This document shows positions 24,404 to 33,195 of a stretch of 64,000 nt of DNA, in pieces. A program made the position numbers and the translations under genes. Within the stretch, counting starts at the first letter, position 1. Every line of letters begins with the position of its first letter. The notes beneath the pieces are model-generated. The model searched no databases and was not told the DNA's origin. It saw nothing but the letters and a program-made list of their open reading frames with translations. Source of the DNA: Micromonospora_G sp044901685 (GTDB lineage Bacteria > Actinomycetota > Actinomycetes > Mycobacteriales > Micromonosporaceae). The stretch covers positions 1 to 64,000 of the forward strand of contig NZ_JBJDPS010000019.1 of the NCBI RefSeq assembly GCF_044901685.1. Reading direction: 5' to 3'.

Positions 24404-27400
24404 ATGCCTGACATGCCAACTCTCCCCGTGCGACGTGGCTCACCACGTCGCCCGCGACCGCTCACCAAGCTTGCCACGGGTCGGCTCAGCCGACCGATGA
24501 CGATGCTCGCGGCGGCGGCCGTACTGCTGGCCGGTGCCGTGACGGCCTCGGTGCCGGCCAACGCCCAGCCGGCGAACACCGCCACGGGCACGGACGCCGC
24601 CCCCGCGTCCTCCGGGCAACTCCAGGCCCAGGTGCTGACCTGGACGGCGAACAACAACTTCCAGGCCTACGCGTCGGTACCCACCACGGCCGTAGCCGGT
24701 CCGACCACCCTCGTCTTCGAGAACAGCGCCGCCACCGGCAACACCACCGGCATGCAGCACACGCTGACCTTCGACACGGGCAACCCCGCGTACAACCGCG
24801 ACGTGGACGTGAACATCCTCGCCGACCCGTTCGACAGCAACCAGGGCCGGTGGACCGTCGACGTGGTGCTCACCCCCGGCACCTACCGTTACTTCTGCGC
24901 GATCCCCGGCCACGGCGCGATGACCGGCCTGCTCACCGTCACCGGTGGGGGTCAGGACACCACCCCGCCCACGGTGAGCGCGGCGGTGACCGGTGACCGT
25001 GACGAGGACGGCGCGTACGTCGGCGCCGCCACCGTCACCCTGTCGGCCAGCGACAGCGGGTCCGGCGTCGCCCGGGTGGAGTACGCCCTCGACGGCGGCC
25101 CGTACGGCACCTACTCGACCCCGGTCACGGTCAACGCGCCCGGCCAGCACACGGTGACGTACCGGGCGACCGATGTGGCGGGCAACACCTCGCCGGTCGG
25201 CACCAGCACCTTCCGGGTGGTCGCACCCTCCGACCCGGACACCACCGCGCCGACGGTGACCGCCGCGGTGACCGGTGACCGCGACGGGAACGGCGCGTAC
25301 GTCGGCGCCGCCACGGTCACCATCTCCGCCACCGACACCGAGTCCGGCGTCGAGCGGATCGAGTTCTCGGTCGACGGCGCCGCGTACGCCACGTACACCG
25401 CGCCGGTCACGATCAGCACCCCGGGTCAGCACACGGTGACGTACCGGGCGACCGACGTGGCGGGCAACACCTCGCCCGTCCAGTCCAGCGCGTTCCAGGT
25501 GGTCGCGCAGCCGGACCCGGACACCACCGCGCCGACCACGGCCGCGACGGTGGCCGGTGACCGGAACGAGGACGGCGCGTACGTCGGCATGGCGACGGTC
25601 ACCGTCACCGCCTCCGACACCGAGTCCGGTGTCGACCGGATCGAGTACTCCCTCGACGGGGCCGCGTACGCCACGTACGGCGCGCCGGTGATGGTGCACC
25701 AGCCGGGCCAGCACACGGTCAGCTACCGGGCGACCGACCGGGCGGGCAACACCTCCGCCCCGCAGTCGGTCACCTTCCAGGTGGTCGGCGCGTCCGGCCC
25801 GGACACCACGCCGCCGACGGTCAGCGGTGGCGTCACCGGCGACCGGGACGGCAACGGCGCCTACATCGGTGCCGCGACGGTCACCGTCTCCGCCTCCGAC
25901 ACCGAGTCCGGCGTCGAGCGGATCGAGTACGCGGTCGACGGCGGCGCCTACGCCGCGTACACCGCACCGGTGACGGTCAACGCCGTCGGTCAGCACACGG
26001 TGACCTACCGGGCCACCGACGTGGCGGGCAACACCTCGCCGGTGGGGTCGGTCGCCTTCCAGGTGGTCGCCGCGCCGAACCCGGACACCACCGCGCCGAC
26101 CACGAACGCGACCGTCGCCGGTAACCAGAACGGCACCGGGGCCTACGTCGGTGCCGCCACGGTCACCGTCACCGCCACCGACGCCGAGTCGGGCGTCGCC
26201 CGGATCGAGTTCTCCGTCGACGGCCAGCCGTACGCGCAGTACACCGCCCCGGTCACGGTCAACCAGCCCGGCCAGCACACGGTCTCGTACCGGGCCACGG
26301 ATGTCGCCGGCAACACCGCCACCGCGAAGTCGGTCTCCTTCGCCGTGGTCGCGCCGCCGAACCCCGACACCACCGCGCCCGTGGTGAACGCCGCGATCAC
26401 CGGTCAGCAGAACGGAAGCTGGGCGTACGTCGGCAGCGCCACCGTCACGCTCACCGCCACCGACAGCGGCTCCGGCGTGCACCGCGTCGAGTACGCCCTC
26501 GACGGTCGGGGCTACGTGGTCTACTCCGGGCCGCTGACGGTCAACGAGGTGGGTACGCACACGCTCAGCTACCGGGCCACCGACCGGGCGGGCAACACCT
26601 CCGGCACCGGCTCCACCACCTTCACCATCGTGGAGAGCGCCCCGCCGGCACCGACCTGCCAGGTGGCCGACAGCCGCCCGACGGTCTGGATGGGCACGGT
26701 GAACAGCGGTGTGACCAACCGGGTCGTCGAGCGCGGTTGCTCGATCAACGACCTGATCGAGGACGAGCGGGCCTGGGCCAGCCACACCGAGTTCGTGGAG
26801 CACGCCAAGGCCGTCGCCGAGCACCTCTACACCCGGGGGCTGGTCCTGCTGAAGGAGCGCAACGCGCTGAACCGCGCCGCCGGTGACTCCGGCGTCGGCA
26901 AGGCCGAGGACAAGCAGGGCTACCAGCCGCTGCTCGACCGCTCGGGCGCCTCGTTCAACCAGTGGGAGCAGGTCGGCGCGGGCGGCTTCAGCCGCAACGC
27001 CGACGGGTCGGTCACCAGCCGGTCCGTGCCCGGTCTGGGCATGCTCTGGTTCCCGATCCGGACCTACGGCGACTTCTCGCTCAAGCTCCAGTGGCGCGAC
27101 GACGCCCCCGGTGACGGACGGGTCAACAGCGGCGTCTTCGTCCGCTTCCCCCAGCCGCACCAGCACCCGCAGGAGTCCCGGCCGGAGTGGGTGGCCATCA
27201 AGTACGGACACGAGATGCAGATCTACGACTCGCCCACCGGCGACAAGTACAAGAGCGGCTCGGTCTACGGCTTCGACGAGGTCGGCCTCGGCGGGGCGGG
27301 AGTGACGCCCAAGGGCACCTGGAACGACTACGAGATCCGCGTCGTCGGCCAGCACTACTCCGTCTTCCGTAACGGGAAGCTGATCAACCAGTACGTCAAC

Positions 27401-27550
27401 GCACCGGGTGCCGTCTTCGACCCGCCCCGCGCGGACGACCCGGGCACCACCGGGCGTCAGAACGCGACCGGCTACATCGGTCTGCAGAACCACGGCGCGA
27501 GCGACATCGTCAGCTTCCGCAACATCCGGATCGCCCCGCTGACTCCGTGA
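24404..27550 (+). CDS. Secreted cupredoxin-OmpL47 repeat-DUF1080 protein
   Basis: Secreted modular protein of 1048 aa. A signal peptide (hydrophobic stretch MTMLAAAAVLLAGAVTASVPANA near 30-50) is followed by a plastocyanin-like domain (about 82-180). Its blue-copper ligands are visible: His in GMQHTLTF, then Cys, His and Met in YFCAIPGHGAM. Six tandem ~94-residue OmpL47/Ig-like repeats follow (185-745). Next is an ~85-residue module starting CQVADSRPTVW (from 752), then a C-terminal DUF1080 (3-keto-disaccharide hydrolase) domain with LGMLWFP, NSGVFVRFP, GHEMQIYD and YIGLQNHG. DUF1080 proteins act on 3-keto-glycosides or bind carbohydrate. The cupredoxin suggests electron transfer with the adjacent multicopper oxidase. 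ATG 24404 follows GAAAGG closely; ATG 24413 is the alternative. Confidence 0.8.
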   Translation: MPDMPTLPVRRGSPRRPRPLTKLATGRLSRPMTMLAAAAVLLAGAVTASVPANAQPANTATGTDAAPASSGQLQAQVLTWTANNNFQAYASVPTTAVAGPTTLVFENSAATGNTTGMQHTLTFDTGNPAYNRDVDVNILADPFDSNQGRWTVDVVLTPGTYRYFCAIPGHGAMTGLLTVTGGGQDTTPPTVSAAVTGDRDEDGAYVGAATVTLSASDSGSGVARVEYALDGGPYGTYSTPVTVNAPGQHTVTYRATDVAGNTSPVGTSTFRVVAPSDPDTTAPTVTAAVTGDRDGNGAYVGAATVTISATDTESGVERIEFSVDGAAYATYTAPVTISTPGQHTVTYRATDVAGNTSPVQSSAFQVVAQPDPDTTAPTTAATVAGDRNEDGAYVGMATVTVTASDTESGVDRIEYSLDGAAYATYGAPVMVHQPGQHTVSYRATDRAGNTSAPQSVTFQVVGASGPDTTPPTVSGGVTGDRDGNGAYIGAATVTVSASDTESGVERIEYAVDGGAYAAYTAPVTVNAVGQHTVTYRATDVAGNTSPVGSVAFQVVAAPNPDTTAPTTNATVAGNQNGTGAYVGAATVTVTATDAESGVARIEFSVDGQPYAQYTAPVTVNQPGQHTVSYRATDVAGNTATAKSVSFAVVAPPNPDTTAPVVNAAITGQQNGSWAYVGSATVTLTATDSGSGVHRVEYALDGRGYVVYSGPLTVNEVGTHTLSYRATDRAGNTSGTGSTTFTIVESAPPAPTCQVADSRPTVWMGTVNSGVTNRVVERGCSINDLIEDERAWASHTEFVEHAKAVAEHLYTRGLVLLKERNALNRAAGDSGVGKAEDKQGYQPLLDRSGASFNQWEQVGAGGFSRNADGSVTSRSVPGLGMLWFPIRTYGDFSLKLQWRDDAPGDGRVNSGVFVRFPQPHQHPQESRPEWVAIKYGHEMQIYDSPTGDKYKSGSVYGFDEVGLGGAGVTPKGTWNDYEIRVVGQHYSVFRNGKLINQYVNAPGAVFDPPRADDPGTTGRQNATGYIGLQNHGASDIVSFRNIRIAPLTP
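24957..26640 (+). repeat. Six tandem OmpL47-type repeats in the DUF1080 protein gene
   Basis: Six in-frame units of about 280 bases each begin with DTT(A/P)PT and contain GAYVGAATVT, SGV-RIE, PGQHTVTYRATDVAGNTS. Units start near 24957, 25239, 25521, 25800, 26085 and 26367. Codon-level similarity between units is high, so recombination can change the copy number. Confidence 0.85.
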
Positions 27551-27576
27551 CGCCCGTACCGCACGCCGTTCTCGCT

Positions 27577-27603
27577 CCTGCCGCCGGCTCCGCCGGCGGC
27601 AGG
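27577..27603 (+). terminator. Hairpin between DUF1080 and multicopper oxidase genes
   Basis: A perfect 12-bp stem, CCTGCCGCCGGC (27577-27588) with 27592-27603 and a 3-base loop, lies between two co-directional genes. No T-tract, so it may be a partial terminator or mRNA-stabilising element within one operon. Confidence 0.6.
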
Positions 27604-27635
27604 CCGAGCGATTGGATACGACCTTGGACAGGGAA

Positions 27636-28919
27636 ATGAACGATATTGGCGAACTCGCGCCGTCGACGGAGCCGGAGCCGGAAACCCCGGACGACCGGCC
27701 GTCGTCGCGGGCCGGGCTGCTCGGATCGAGCGCGGGTCGGGCCGTGATGGTCGTCGCCGTGCTGCTGGCGACGATGGTGGGCGCCGGTGGGCTGGCGCTC
27801 GCCCGGAACACCACCGAGTCGCCGGCGGAACTGGCCGCCGGAGCCGGTGCTCCCGCCGGTGCGGCGGCCGGTGCCGCGGCTCGTTCGGCCGAGCGGCCCG
27901 AGGGCTGCGTCGCACCCGACCGCCGCCTTCAGTTGTACGCGGTCGAACTGCCCCGCGACCCGGTGACCAACCAGGTCCGGCTCGGTTACGGACTCACGCC
28001 GGAGACGGCCTCGTACCCGGGGCCGACGATGGAGATGATCGAGGGCGAGTGCCTGGCGATCACCCTGCACAACCAGATCCCGGCCGCGACGCTGGAGGGG
28101 ATCCGTACCGATCCCACGCATCCGCTCGGCATCTCGTTGCACGTGCACGGGGTCAAGTACACCCAGATGTCCGACGGCACCGTGCACAGCAACTCCTTCG
28201 TGCCGCCGGGCGGGTCGCGTACCTACATCTGGTACGCGAAGCCGCGTACCGCGACCTCGCAGGGCACGGCCGGCTACTGGTGGTACCACGACCACGTGGG
28301 CGGCGGTCCGCACGGCACCCAGGGCCTCAACTCGGGGCTGTTCGGCGGTGTGGTGGTGCGTCGACAGGGCGACCCGAGGCCGAACCGGACCTACGTGACG
28401 GCCTTCGGTGACCGGCAGACCATCAACCTGCGGCGTAGCGCCGAGGCGGACCGCTGTGACCCGGTCAACCCGGTGCCCGGTCCGACCTGCATGGTCGCCA
28501 AGATCGGCGAGCGGGTCGAGATCATCGTGATCGGCATCGGCTCCGACATGCACACGTTCCACGTACACGGGCACTCCTGGGCCGACACCCGGACCGGCTT
28601 GATCGTGGGCGAGAACAAGGCGCTGGTCGACTCGGTCCCGGTGGTCGACAACAAGACCGTCGGCCCCGGCGACACCTTCGGTGTCCAGTTCGTCGCCGGT
28701 GACTCGGTGGGACCGGGGCACTGGATGCTGCACTGCCACATGCAGTTCCACTCCGACCAGGGCATGTCGACGACGTTCCACGTGCTCGACGAGAACGGCG
28801 TGATGATGCCGCAGCCGGACGGCCACTCGGCCCCCGCCGCGTCGTCCCAGGGAGCCACCACGCAGGGAACCCCGGCAGCGGGAGCCCCGGCGTCCGGAAC
28901 CCACACCAACCACCGCTGA
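27636..28919 (+). CDS. Two-domain multicopper oxidase (small-laccase type)
   Basis: Exported copper oxidase of 427 aa. After a ~30-residue polar start there is one hydrophobic segment (AVMVVAVLLATMVGAGGLAL), a signal anchor or signal peptide. All copper motifs are present: HVHG, WWYHDHVGGG, HTFHVHGHSW and HWMLHCHMQFHSDQGM (HCH-x3-H-x4-M, type 1 site in domain 2). With about 310 residues of mature sequence it fits a two-domain MCO that trimerises, not a three-domain laccase. It oxidises a donor outside the cell and reduces O2 to water. ATG 27636 follows GGACAGGGAA; TTG 27612 is an alternative. Placement between two secreted sugar-modifying proteins suggests it is their terminal oxidase, which is inference. 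Confidence 0.85.
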   Translation: MNDIGELAPSTEPEPETPDDRPSSRAGLLGSSAGRAVMVVAVLLATMVGAGGLALARNTTESPAELAAGAGAPAGAAAGAAARSAERPEGCVAPDRRLQLYAVELPRDPVTNQVRLGYGLTPETASYPGPTMEMIEGECLAITLHNQIPAATLEGIRTDPTHPLGISLHVHGVKYTQMSDGTVHSNSFVPPGGSRTYIWYAKPRTATSQGTAGYWWYHDHVGGGPHGTQGLNSGLFGGVVVRRQGDPRPNRTYVTAFGDRQTINLRRSAEADRCDPVNPVPGPTCMVAKIGERVEIIVIGIGSDMHTFHVHGHSWADTRTGLIVGENKALVDSVPVVDNKTVGPGDTFGVQFVAGDSVGPGHWMLHCHMQFHSDQGMSTTFHVLDENGVMMPQPDGHSAPAASSQGATTQGTPAAGAPASGTHTNHR

Positions 28920-29001
28920 CCGGCTGACCGTGCACTCCAGCCCCGACCCTGAATCCGCTTTCCACCACCCGAAGGACTTTCGTACCTCTGGAGGAGGAGA
29001 A

Positions 29002-32000
29002 ATGGCTCAAGAACGCCATTTCCAACTGTCCCGATCGGTCGGACGGCCCCGTTCCGACCGTTCCGACCCCCTACCGTCGGCAACCCGGTCGCGTCGTCTC
29101 GGCGCCGGACCGTTCCGGCGCGCGGTCGCTCTCGCCGCGGGCGCCGTACTGACGCTGGGCCTGCTCACCACGCCGGTCTCCGCCGCACCCGACGAGGGCA
29201 CCGGTGGGGTGGCGCCGGCCTGGGGCGGCCAGGTGGTGAACGTGCTGGTCTTCCACGGACCGGCGGCGTCCCAGGACGACCCGGTCGTCAAGGCCGTCAA
29301 CACCATCCGGAAGCTCGGCAGCGAGAACGGCTTCTACGTCCACGACTCCGACGACCCGTCGGTCTTCAACTCCGCGAACCTGGACCGCTACCGCAGCGTG
29401 GTGTTCCTGTCCGCCAACGGCGTGACGCTGAACGACGCGCAGGAGGCGGCGTTCCAGGCGTACGTCAAGGGTGGCGGCGGCTTCGTCGGCATCCACGACG
29501 CCGCCCGCGCGCAGCCGACCTCGGAGTGGTTCACCGGTCTGATCGGCACCCGCCCGGCGGCGAGCCTGCCGAACGCCGAGGACATCGAGAGCGTCACGGC
29601 CAGCGGCAACAACCCGCCGAACGAGGTCGTCGCGAACCTGATCGACGGCTCGACCGGCACCAAGTGGCTGGCCCAGTCGCGGACCGGTTGGGTGACGGCC
29701 AAGCTCGCCGCGCCGAAGGCGATCGCCCACTACGCCCTGACCTCGGCGAACGACTTCCAGGGACGTGACCCGAGGGACTGGACCCTACAGGGTTCCGCCG
29801 ACGGTGAGAACTGGACCGACCTGGACACCCGGACCGGTGAGACGTTCCAGCAGCGGTTCTTCACCAAGCAGTACAAGTTCACCAACACCCAGGCGTACCA
29901 GTACTACCGGCTCAACATCACCGCGAACAGCGGCGAGCCGCTGATCCAGCTCGCCGAGCTGTGGCTGATCGGCCCGGACGCCGGGCCGGCGCCGGAGAAC
30001 ACGGTGCAGCAGGCGGTCGTGGACGTGACCGACCGGCAGCACCCGGCGAACAAGGGGCTGCCGCTCAACTGGACCCGGTCGGACCAGTGGATGAACTGGG
30101 ACCCGAGCCCGATCGGCCGGGTGCACACGATCGCCCAGGTCAAGGAGAGCTCGTACAACCCGGGGCTGGCCGGTAACGGCGCGTTCCACCCGATCTCCTG
30201 GTGCCGCGACTACGACGGCGGCCGGTCGTTCTACACCGGCATGGGTCGTACCGAGGCGAGCTACACCACCGACGCGCAGTTCCGCAGCCACCTGCTCGGC
30301 GCCCTGCAGTGGACGACCGGTCTGGTACGCGGCGACTGCCAGGCGACCATCGCGTCGAACTACAAGATCGAGCGGCTGACCGCGACGAACCAGTCCGGCC
30401 AGCTCGACCAGATCGGTGAGCCGCACGGTCTGACCATCGCCCCCGACGGCAAGGTCTTCTACATCGGCAAGGCCGCCTGCGCGACCGGGGCGGTCGCCGA
30501 CTGGGCCAACCCGAACGTGGGCCTGGGCTGCGGCACGATCCACCAGTGGGACCCCAAGAACAAGCAGGTCAAGCTGCTGACCACGCTGAGGGTCATGGGT
30601 AACCGGGGTAGCGGCAGCGAGCTGGTGAAGAACGAGGAGGGCCTCGTCGGCATCACGCTCGACCCGAAGTTCGCGGAGAACGGCTGGTTCTACGTCTACT
30701 GGATGCCGCACGAGTCGATCGACCGGGAGAAGCGGGTCGGTCAGCGTACGGTTTCCCGGTTCACGTACGACCACGCGCAGCAGTCGATCGACCAGAGCAC
30801 CCGCAAGGACCTGCTGCACTGGGACACCCAGATCCACAGCTGCTGCCACGCCGGTGGTGGCATGACCTTCGACGAGTCCGGCAACCTCTACATCGGTAGC
30901 GGTGACAGCAACTCCTCCGGCGGCTCGGACGGTTACTCCGGCAACAACTGGACCCAGGAGTACGCCGGCATCTCGTTCCAGGACGCCCGCCGTACCTCGG
31001 GTAACACGAACGACCTCAACGGCAAGATCATCCGTATCCACCCGGAGGCGGACGGCACCTACACGATTCCTCAGGGCAACCTCTTCACCGGCCAGGAGGA
31101 GGGCGGCGGCAAGACCCGTCCGGAGATCTACGTGATGGGCGTACGCAACATCGCCCGGATCGCCTGGGACCCGGTGAACGACTGGCTGACCGCCGCCTGG
31201 GTCGGCCCGGACGCGGGCGCGCCGAGCCCGGAGCTGGGTCCGGCGAAGTACGAGACCGCCACGATCATCACCTCGGCGGGCAACCAGGGCTGGCCGTACT
31301 GCATGGGTAACCGGCAGCCGTACCGGGACCGCAGCACCACCAACGCCAGCGTCCTGACCGGCTGGTACGACTGCGACAACCTCAAGAACGAGTCGCCGCG
31401 CAACACCGGTCTGGTCAACATCCCGCCGGCCCGGGACAACATGATCTGGTACTCGCCCCAGGGTGGTGGCCCGGTCTTCCCGAAGCGCACCGACGGCAGC
31501 GGGCTGCCGACCTACCAGGCGACCGACGCCACCTTCACCCAGCCGTACCTGAGCGGTGGCGGACAGGCCATCATGGACGGCCCGACCTACCAGCGCTCCA
31601 AGGTCGACGTCAACAGCGGTGTGGCGTGGCCGGCGTACTGGGACAACAAGTGGTTCATCGGTGACCAGTCGAACGGGAACAACCGGATCGCGGTCACCGT
31701 CGACCCGACCAAGGTCGCCCAGGCGGGTGCCCCGGCCTTCGCCGAGGACCTGCGCAGCATCATCCAGGGCGGCAACGGCACCACCCAGCTCCAGTCCTGG
31801 ATGGACGCGAAGTTCGGCCCCGACGGCGCGCTCTACATGCTCGACTACGCCGGTGGCTTCTTCAGCCTGCACCAGAACCAGAAGCTGATCCGGATCACCT
31901 ACCAGGGCGGTCAGGCCACCCCGAACCCGAGCCTGGCCGAGGCGCGCTCCGTCGCCCCGAGCCAGCCCCGGACCGTCGCGTTCTCGGCGGCGAAGGTCGG

Positions 32001-33066
32001 TGGCGTGGCCTGGGAGTGGAACTTCGGCGACGGCAGCAAGGTGTCGAACCAGCCCCACCCGACCCACACCTACAAGCGGTACGGCACCTTCGAGGCAACC
32101 GTGAAGGTGACGTACGCCAACGGTGAGGTCGTCACCGGCAAGGTCGCCGTCAACGCCGGCTGCGCCGCGGCCGACGCCCGCCCGACGGTCTGGATGCTCG
32201 ACACCGACACCGGTGTGGCCAACCGTCAGGTCGGCGGTGGCTGCACGATCAACGACCTGATCGACGACGAGACCACCTACCCGAACAAGTCCTCGTTCGT
32301 CACCCACCTCGACGGCGTGCTCGCGGAACTGACCGCGGCCCACGTCATCGACAACCGCGAGTCGACCAAGCTCCGCCGGGCCGGTACCCAGTCGCCGATC
32401 GGCAACACCAACGGGTACCAGCCGATCTTCGACGGATCGGCGCAGTCGCTCGCCGGCTGGCGTCAGGCACCCAGCGGGTCGTTCTCGCTGCGTCCGGACG
32501 GCTCGATCCGCAGCTCCGGCGGCCTCGGCATGCTGTGGTACGCGGACAAGCAGCTCGCCGACTACTCGATCAAGGTCCAGTTCCGGGACATCTCGCCGGA
32601 GAACGTCCGGGCCAACAGCGGTATCTTCGTCCGGTTCCCGGACCCGAGGACCCCGCTGGAGCAGCGTCCCCCGGGAAGCTGTGGCACCCTCGGCTCGGCG
32701 CGTAGCTCGCAGGCCTGGGTCGCGATCTACTGCGGTCACGAGATCCAGATCTACGACGGCGAGACGGGCGAGACGCAGAAGACCGGCTCGGTCTACAACT
32801 TCGCGCCGAACACGCTGGACAAGGCCGGGGTGACCCCGAAGAACCAGTGGAACGACTACGAGGTCCGGGTGGTCGGCCAGCACTACACCATGATCCGCAA
32901 CGGTGTGGTGATCGCCGAGTTCGACAACCTCCCGGGCAAGCAGTCGTCCCGCGCGGGCGACCCGTCCACGGATCTGCGGCAGTTCCTCAGCGGTTTTGTC
33001 GGGTTGCAGAACCACGGCAACAACGACCTGATCGAGTTCCGCAACATCCGGGTACGCGAGCTCTGA
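29002..33066 (+). CDS. Secreted ThuA/discoidin/PQQ sugar dehydrogenase/PKD/DUF1080 giant
   Basis: Secreted protein of 1354 aa. After a long basic N-region and signal peptide (AVALAAGAVLTLGLLTTPVSA near residue 60) there is a ThuA-like domain (75-450). It is split by an inserted F5/8-type C (discoidin) domain (about 180-325: NLIDGSTGTKW, DWTLQGSADGENW, YYRLNITAN). A GSDH-type PQQ-dependent glucose/sorbosone dehydrogenase domain follows (450-970: EEGLVGITLDPKF, HAGGGMTFDESGNLYIGSGD, VMGVRNIARIAWDP). Then a PKD domain (986-1051), the module CAAADARPTVW (from 1053) and a DUF1080 domain (1139-1354). ThuA, DUF1080 and GSDH relatives take part in 3-keto-sugar formation and use. ATG 29002 follows GGAGGAGGAGAA. 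The same module plus DUF1080 ends the protein encoded at 24404-27550. Confidence 0.85.
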   Translation: MAQERHFQLSRSVGRPRSDRSDPLPSATRSRRLGAGPFRRAVALAAGAVLTLGLLTTPVSAAPDEGTGGVAPAWGGQVVNVLVFHGPAASQDDPVVKAVNTIRKLGSENGFYVHDSDDPSVFNSANLDRYRSVVFLSANGVTLNDAQEAAFQAYVKGGGGFVGIHDAARAQPTSEWFTGLIGTRPAASLPNAEDIESVTASGNNPPNEVVANLIDGSTGTKWLAQSRTGWVTAKLAAPKAIAHYALTSANDFQGRDPRDWTLQGSADGENWTDLDTRTGETFQQRFFTKQYKFTNTQAYQYYRLNITANSGEPLIQLAELWLIGPDAGPAPENTVQQAVVDVTDRQHPANKGLPLNWTRSDQWMNWDPSPIGRVHTIAQVKESSYNPGLAGNGAFHPISWCRDYDGGRSFYTGMGRTEASYTTDAQFRSHLLGALQWTTGLVRGDCQATIASNYKIERLTATNQSGQLDQIGEPHGLTIAPDGKVFYIGKAACATGAVADWANPNVGLGCGTIHQWDPKNKQVKLLTTLRVMGNRGSGSELVKNEEGLVGITLDPKFAENGWFYVYWMPHESIDREKRVGQRTVSRFTYDHAQQSIDQSTRKDLLHWDTQIHSCCHAGGGMTFDESGNLYIGSGDSNSSGGSDGYSGNNWTQEYAGISFQDARRTSGNTNDLNGKIIRIHPEADGTYTIPQGNLFTGQEEGGGKTRPEIYVMGVRNIARIAWDPVNDWLTAAWVGPDAGAPSPELGPAKYETATIITSAGNQGWPYCMGNRQPYRDRSTTNASVLTGWYDCDNLKNESPRNTGLVNIPPARDNMIWYSPQGGGPVFPKRTDGSGLPTYQATDATFTQPYLSGGGQAIMDGPTYQRSKVDVNSGVAWPAYWDNKWFIGDQSNGNNRIAVTVDPTKVAQAGAPAFAEDLRSIIQGGNGTTQLQSWMDAKFGPDGALYMLDYAGGFFSLHQNQKLIRITYQGGQATPNPSLAEARSVAPSQPRTVAFSAAKVGGVAWEWNFGDGSKVSNQPHPTHTYKRYGTFEATVKVTYANGEVVTGKVAVNAGCAAADARPTVWMLDTDTGVANRQVGGGCTINDLIDDETTYPNKSSFVTHLDGVLAELTAAHVIDNRESTKLRRAGTQSPIGNTNGYQPIFDGSAQSLAGWRQAPSGSFSLRPDGSIRSSGGLGMLWYADKQLADYSIKVQFRDISPENVRANSGIFVRFPDPRTPLEQRPPGSCGTLGSARSSQAWVAIYCGHEIQIYDGETGETQKTGSVYNFAPNTLDKAGVTPKNQWNDYEVRVVGQHYTMIRNGVVIAEFDNLPGKQSSRAGDPSTDLRQFLSGFVGLQNHGNNDLIEFRNIRVREL

Positions 33067-33075
33067 GGCAACGGC

Positions 33076-33107
33076 GCCGGGTACGGGCGTGCGTGTCCGT
33101 ACCCGGC
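33076..33107 (+). terminator. Terminator after the ThuA/GSDH giant
   Basis: GCCGGGTACGG (33076-33086) pairs perfectly with CCGTACCCGGC (33097-33107) across a 10-base loop, starting ten bases after the stop. Confidence 0.75.
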
Positions 33108-33132
33108 ACCTGATCCAACCGCTGCGACCACT

Positions 33133-33179
33133 CACCGGCCCTGCCGTCGCGCCCACACCGGCGACGGACAGGGCCGGTG
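33133..33179 (-). terminator. Terminator of the MarR-reductase-oxidoreductase operon
   Basis: CACCGGCCCTG plus CCGTCGC (33133-33150) pairs with GCGACGG and CAGGGCCGGTG (33161-33179) with one bulged base. It lies just past the oxidoreductase stop and can act in both directions between convergent genes. Confidence 0.7.
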
Positions 33180-33195
33180 CTGTGTCCGGCGCGGG

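Noticed and set aside
24440..27814. Long open frame on the minus strand (over 1100 codons) antisense to the cupredoxin-DUF1080 gene
   Set aside because: Its protein is a Val/Arg/Gly/Asp-rich low-complexity string with no domain. Such frames arise opposite GC-rich genes; the plus strand encodes clear domains.
29785..33156. Long minus-strand open frame antisense to the ThuA/GSDH gene
   Set aside because: Same codon-bias shadow; the plus-strand product has recognisable ThuA, GSDH, PKD and DUF1080 domains.
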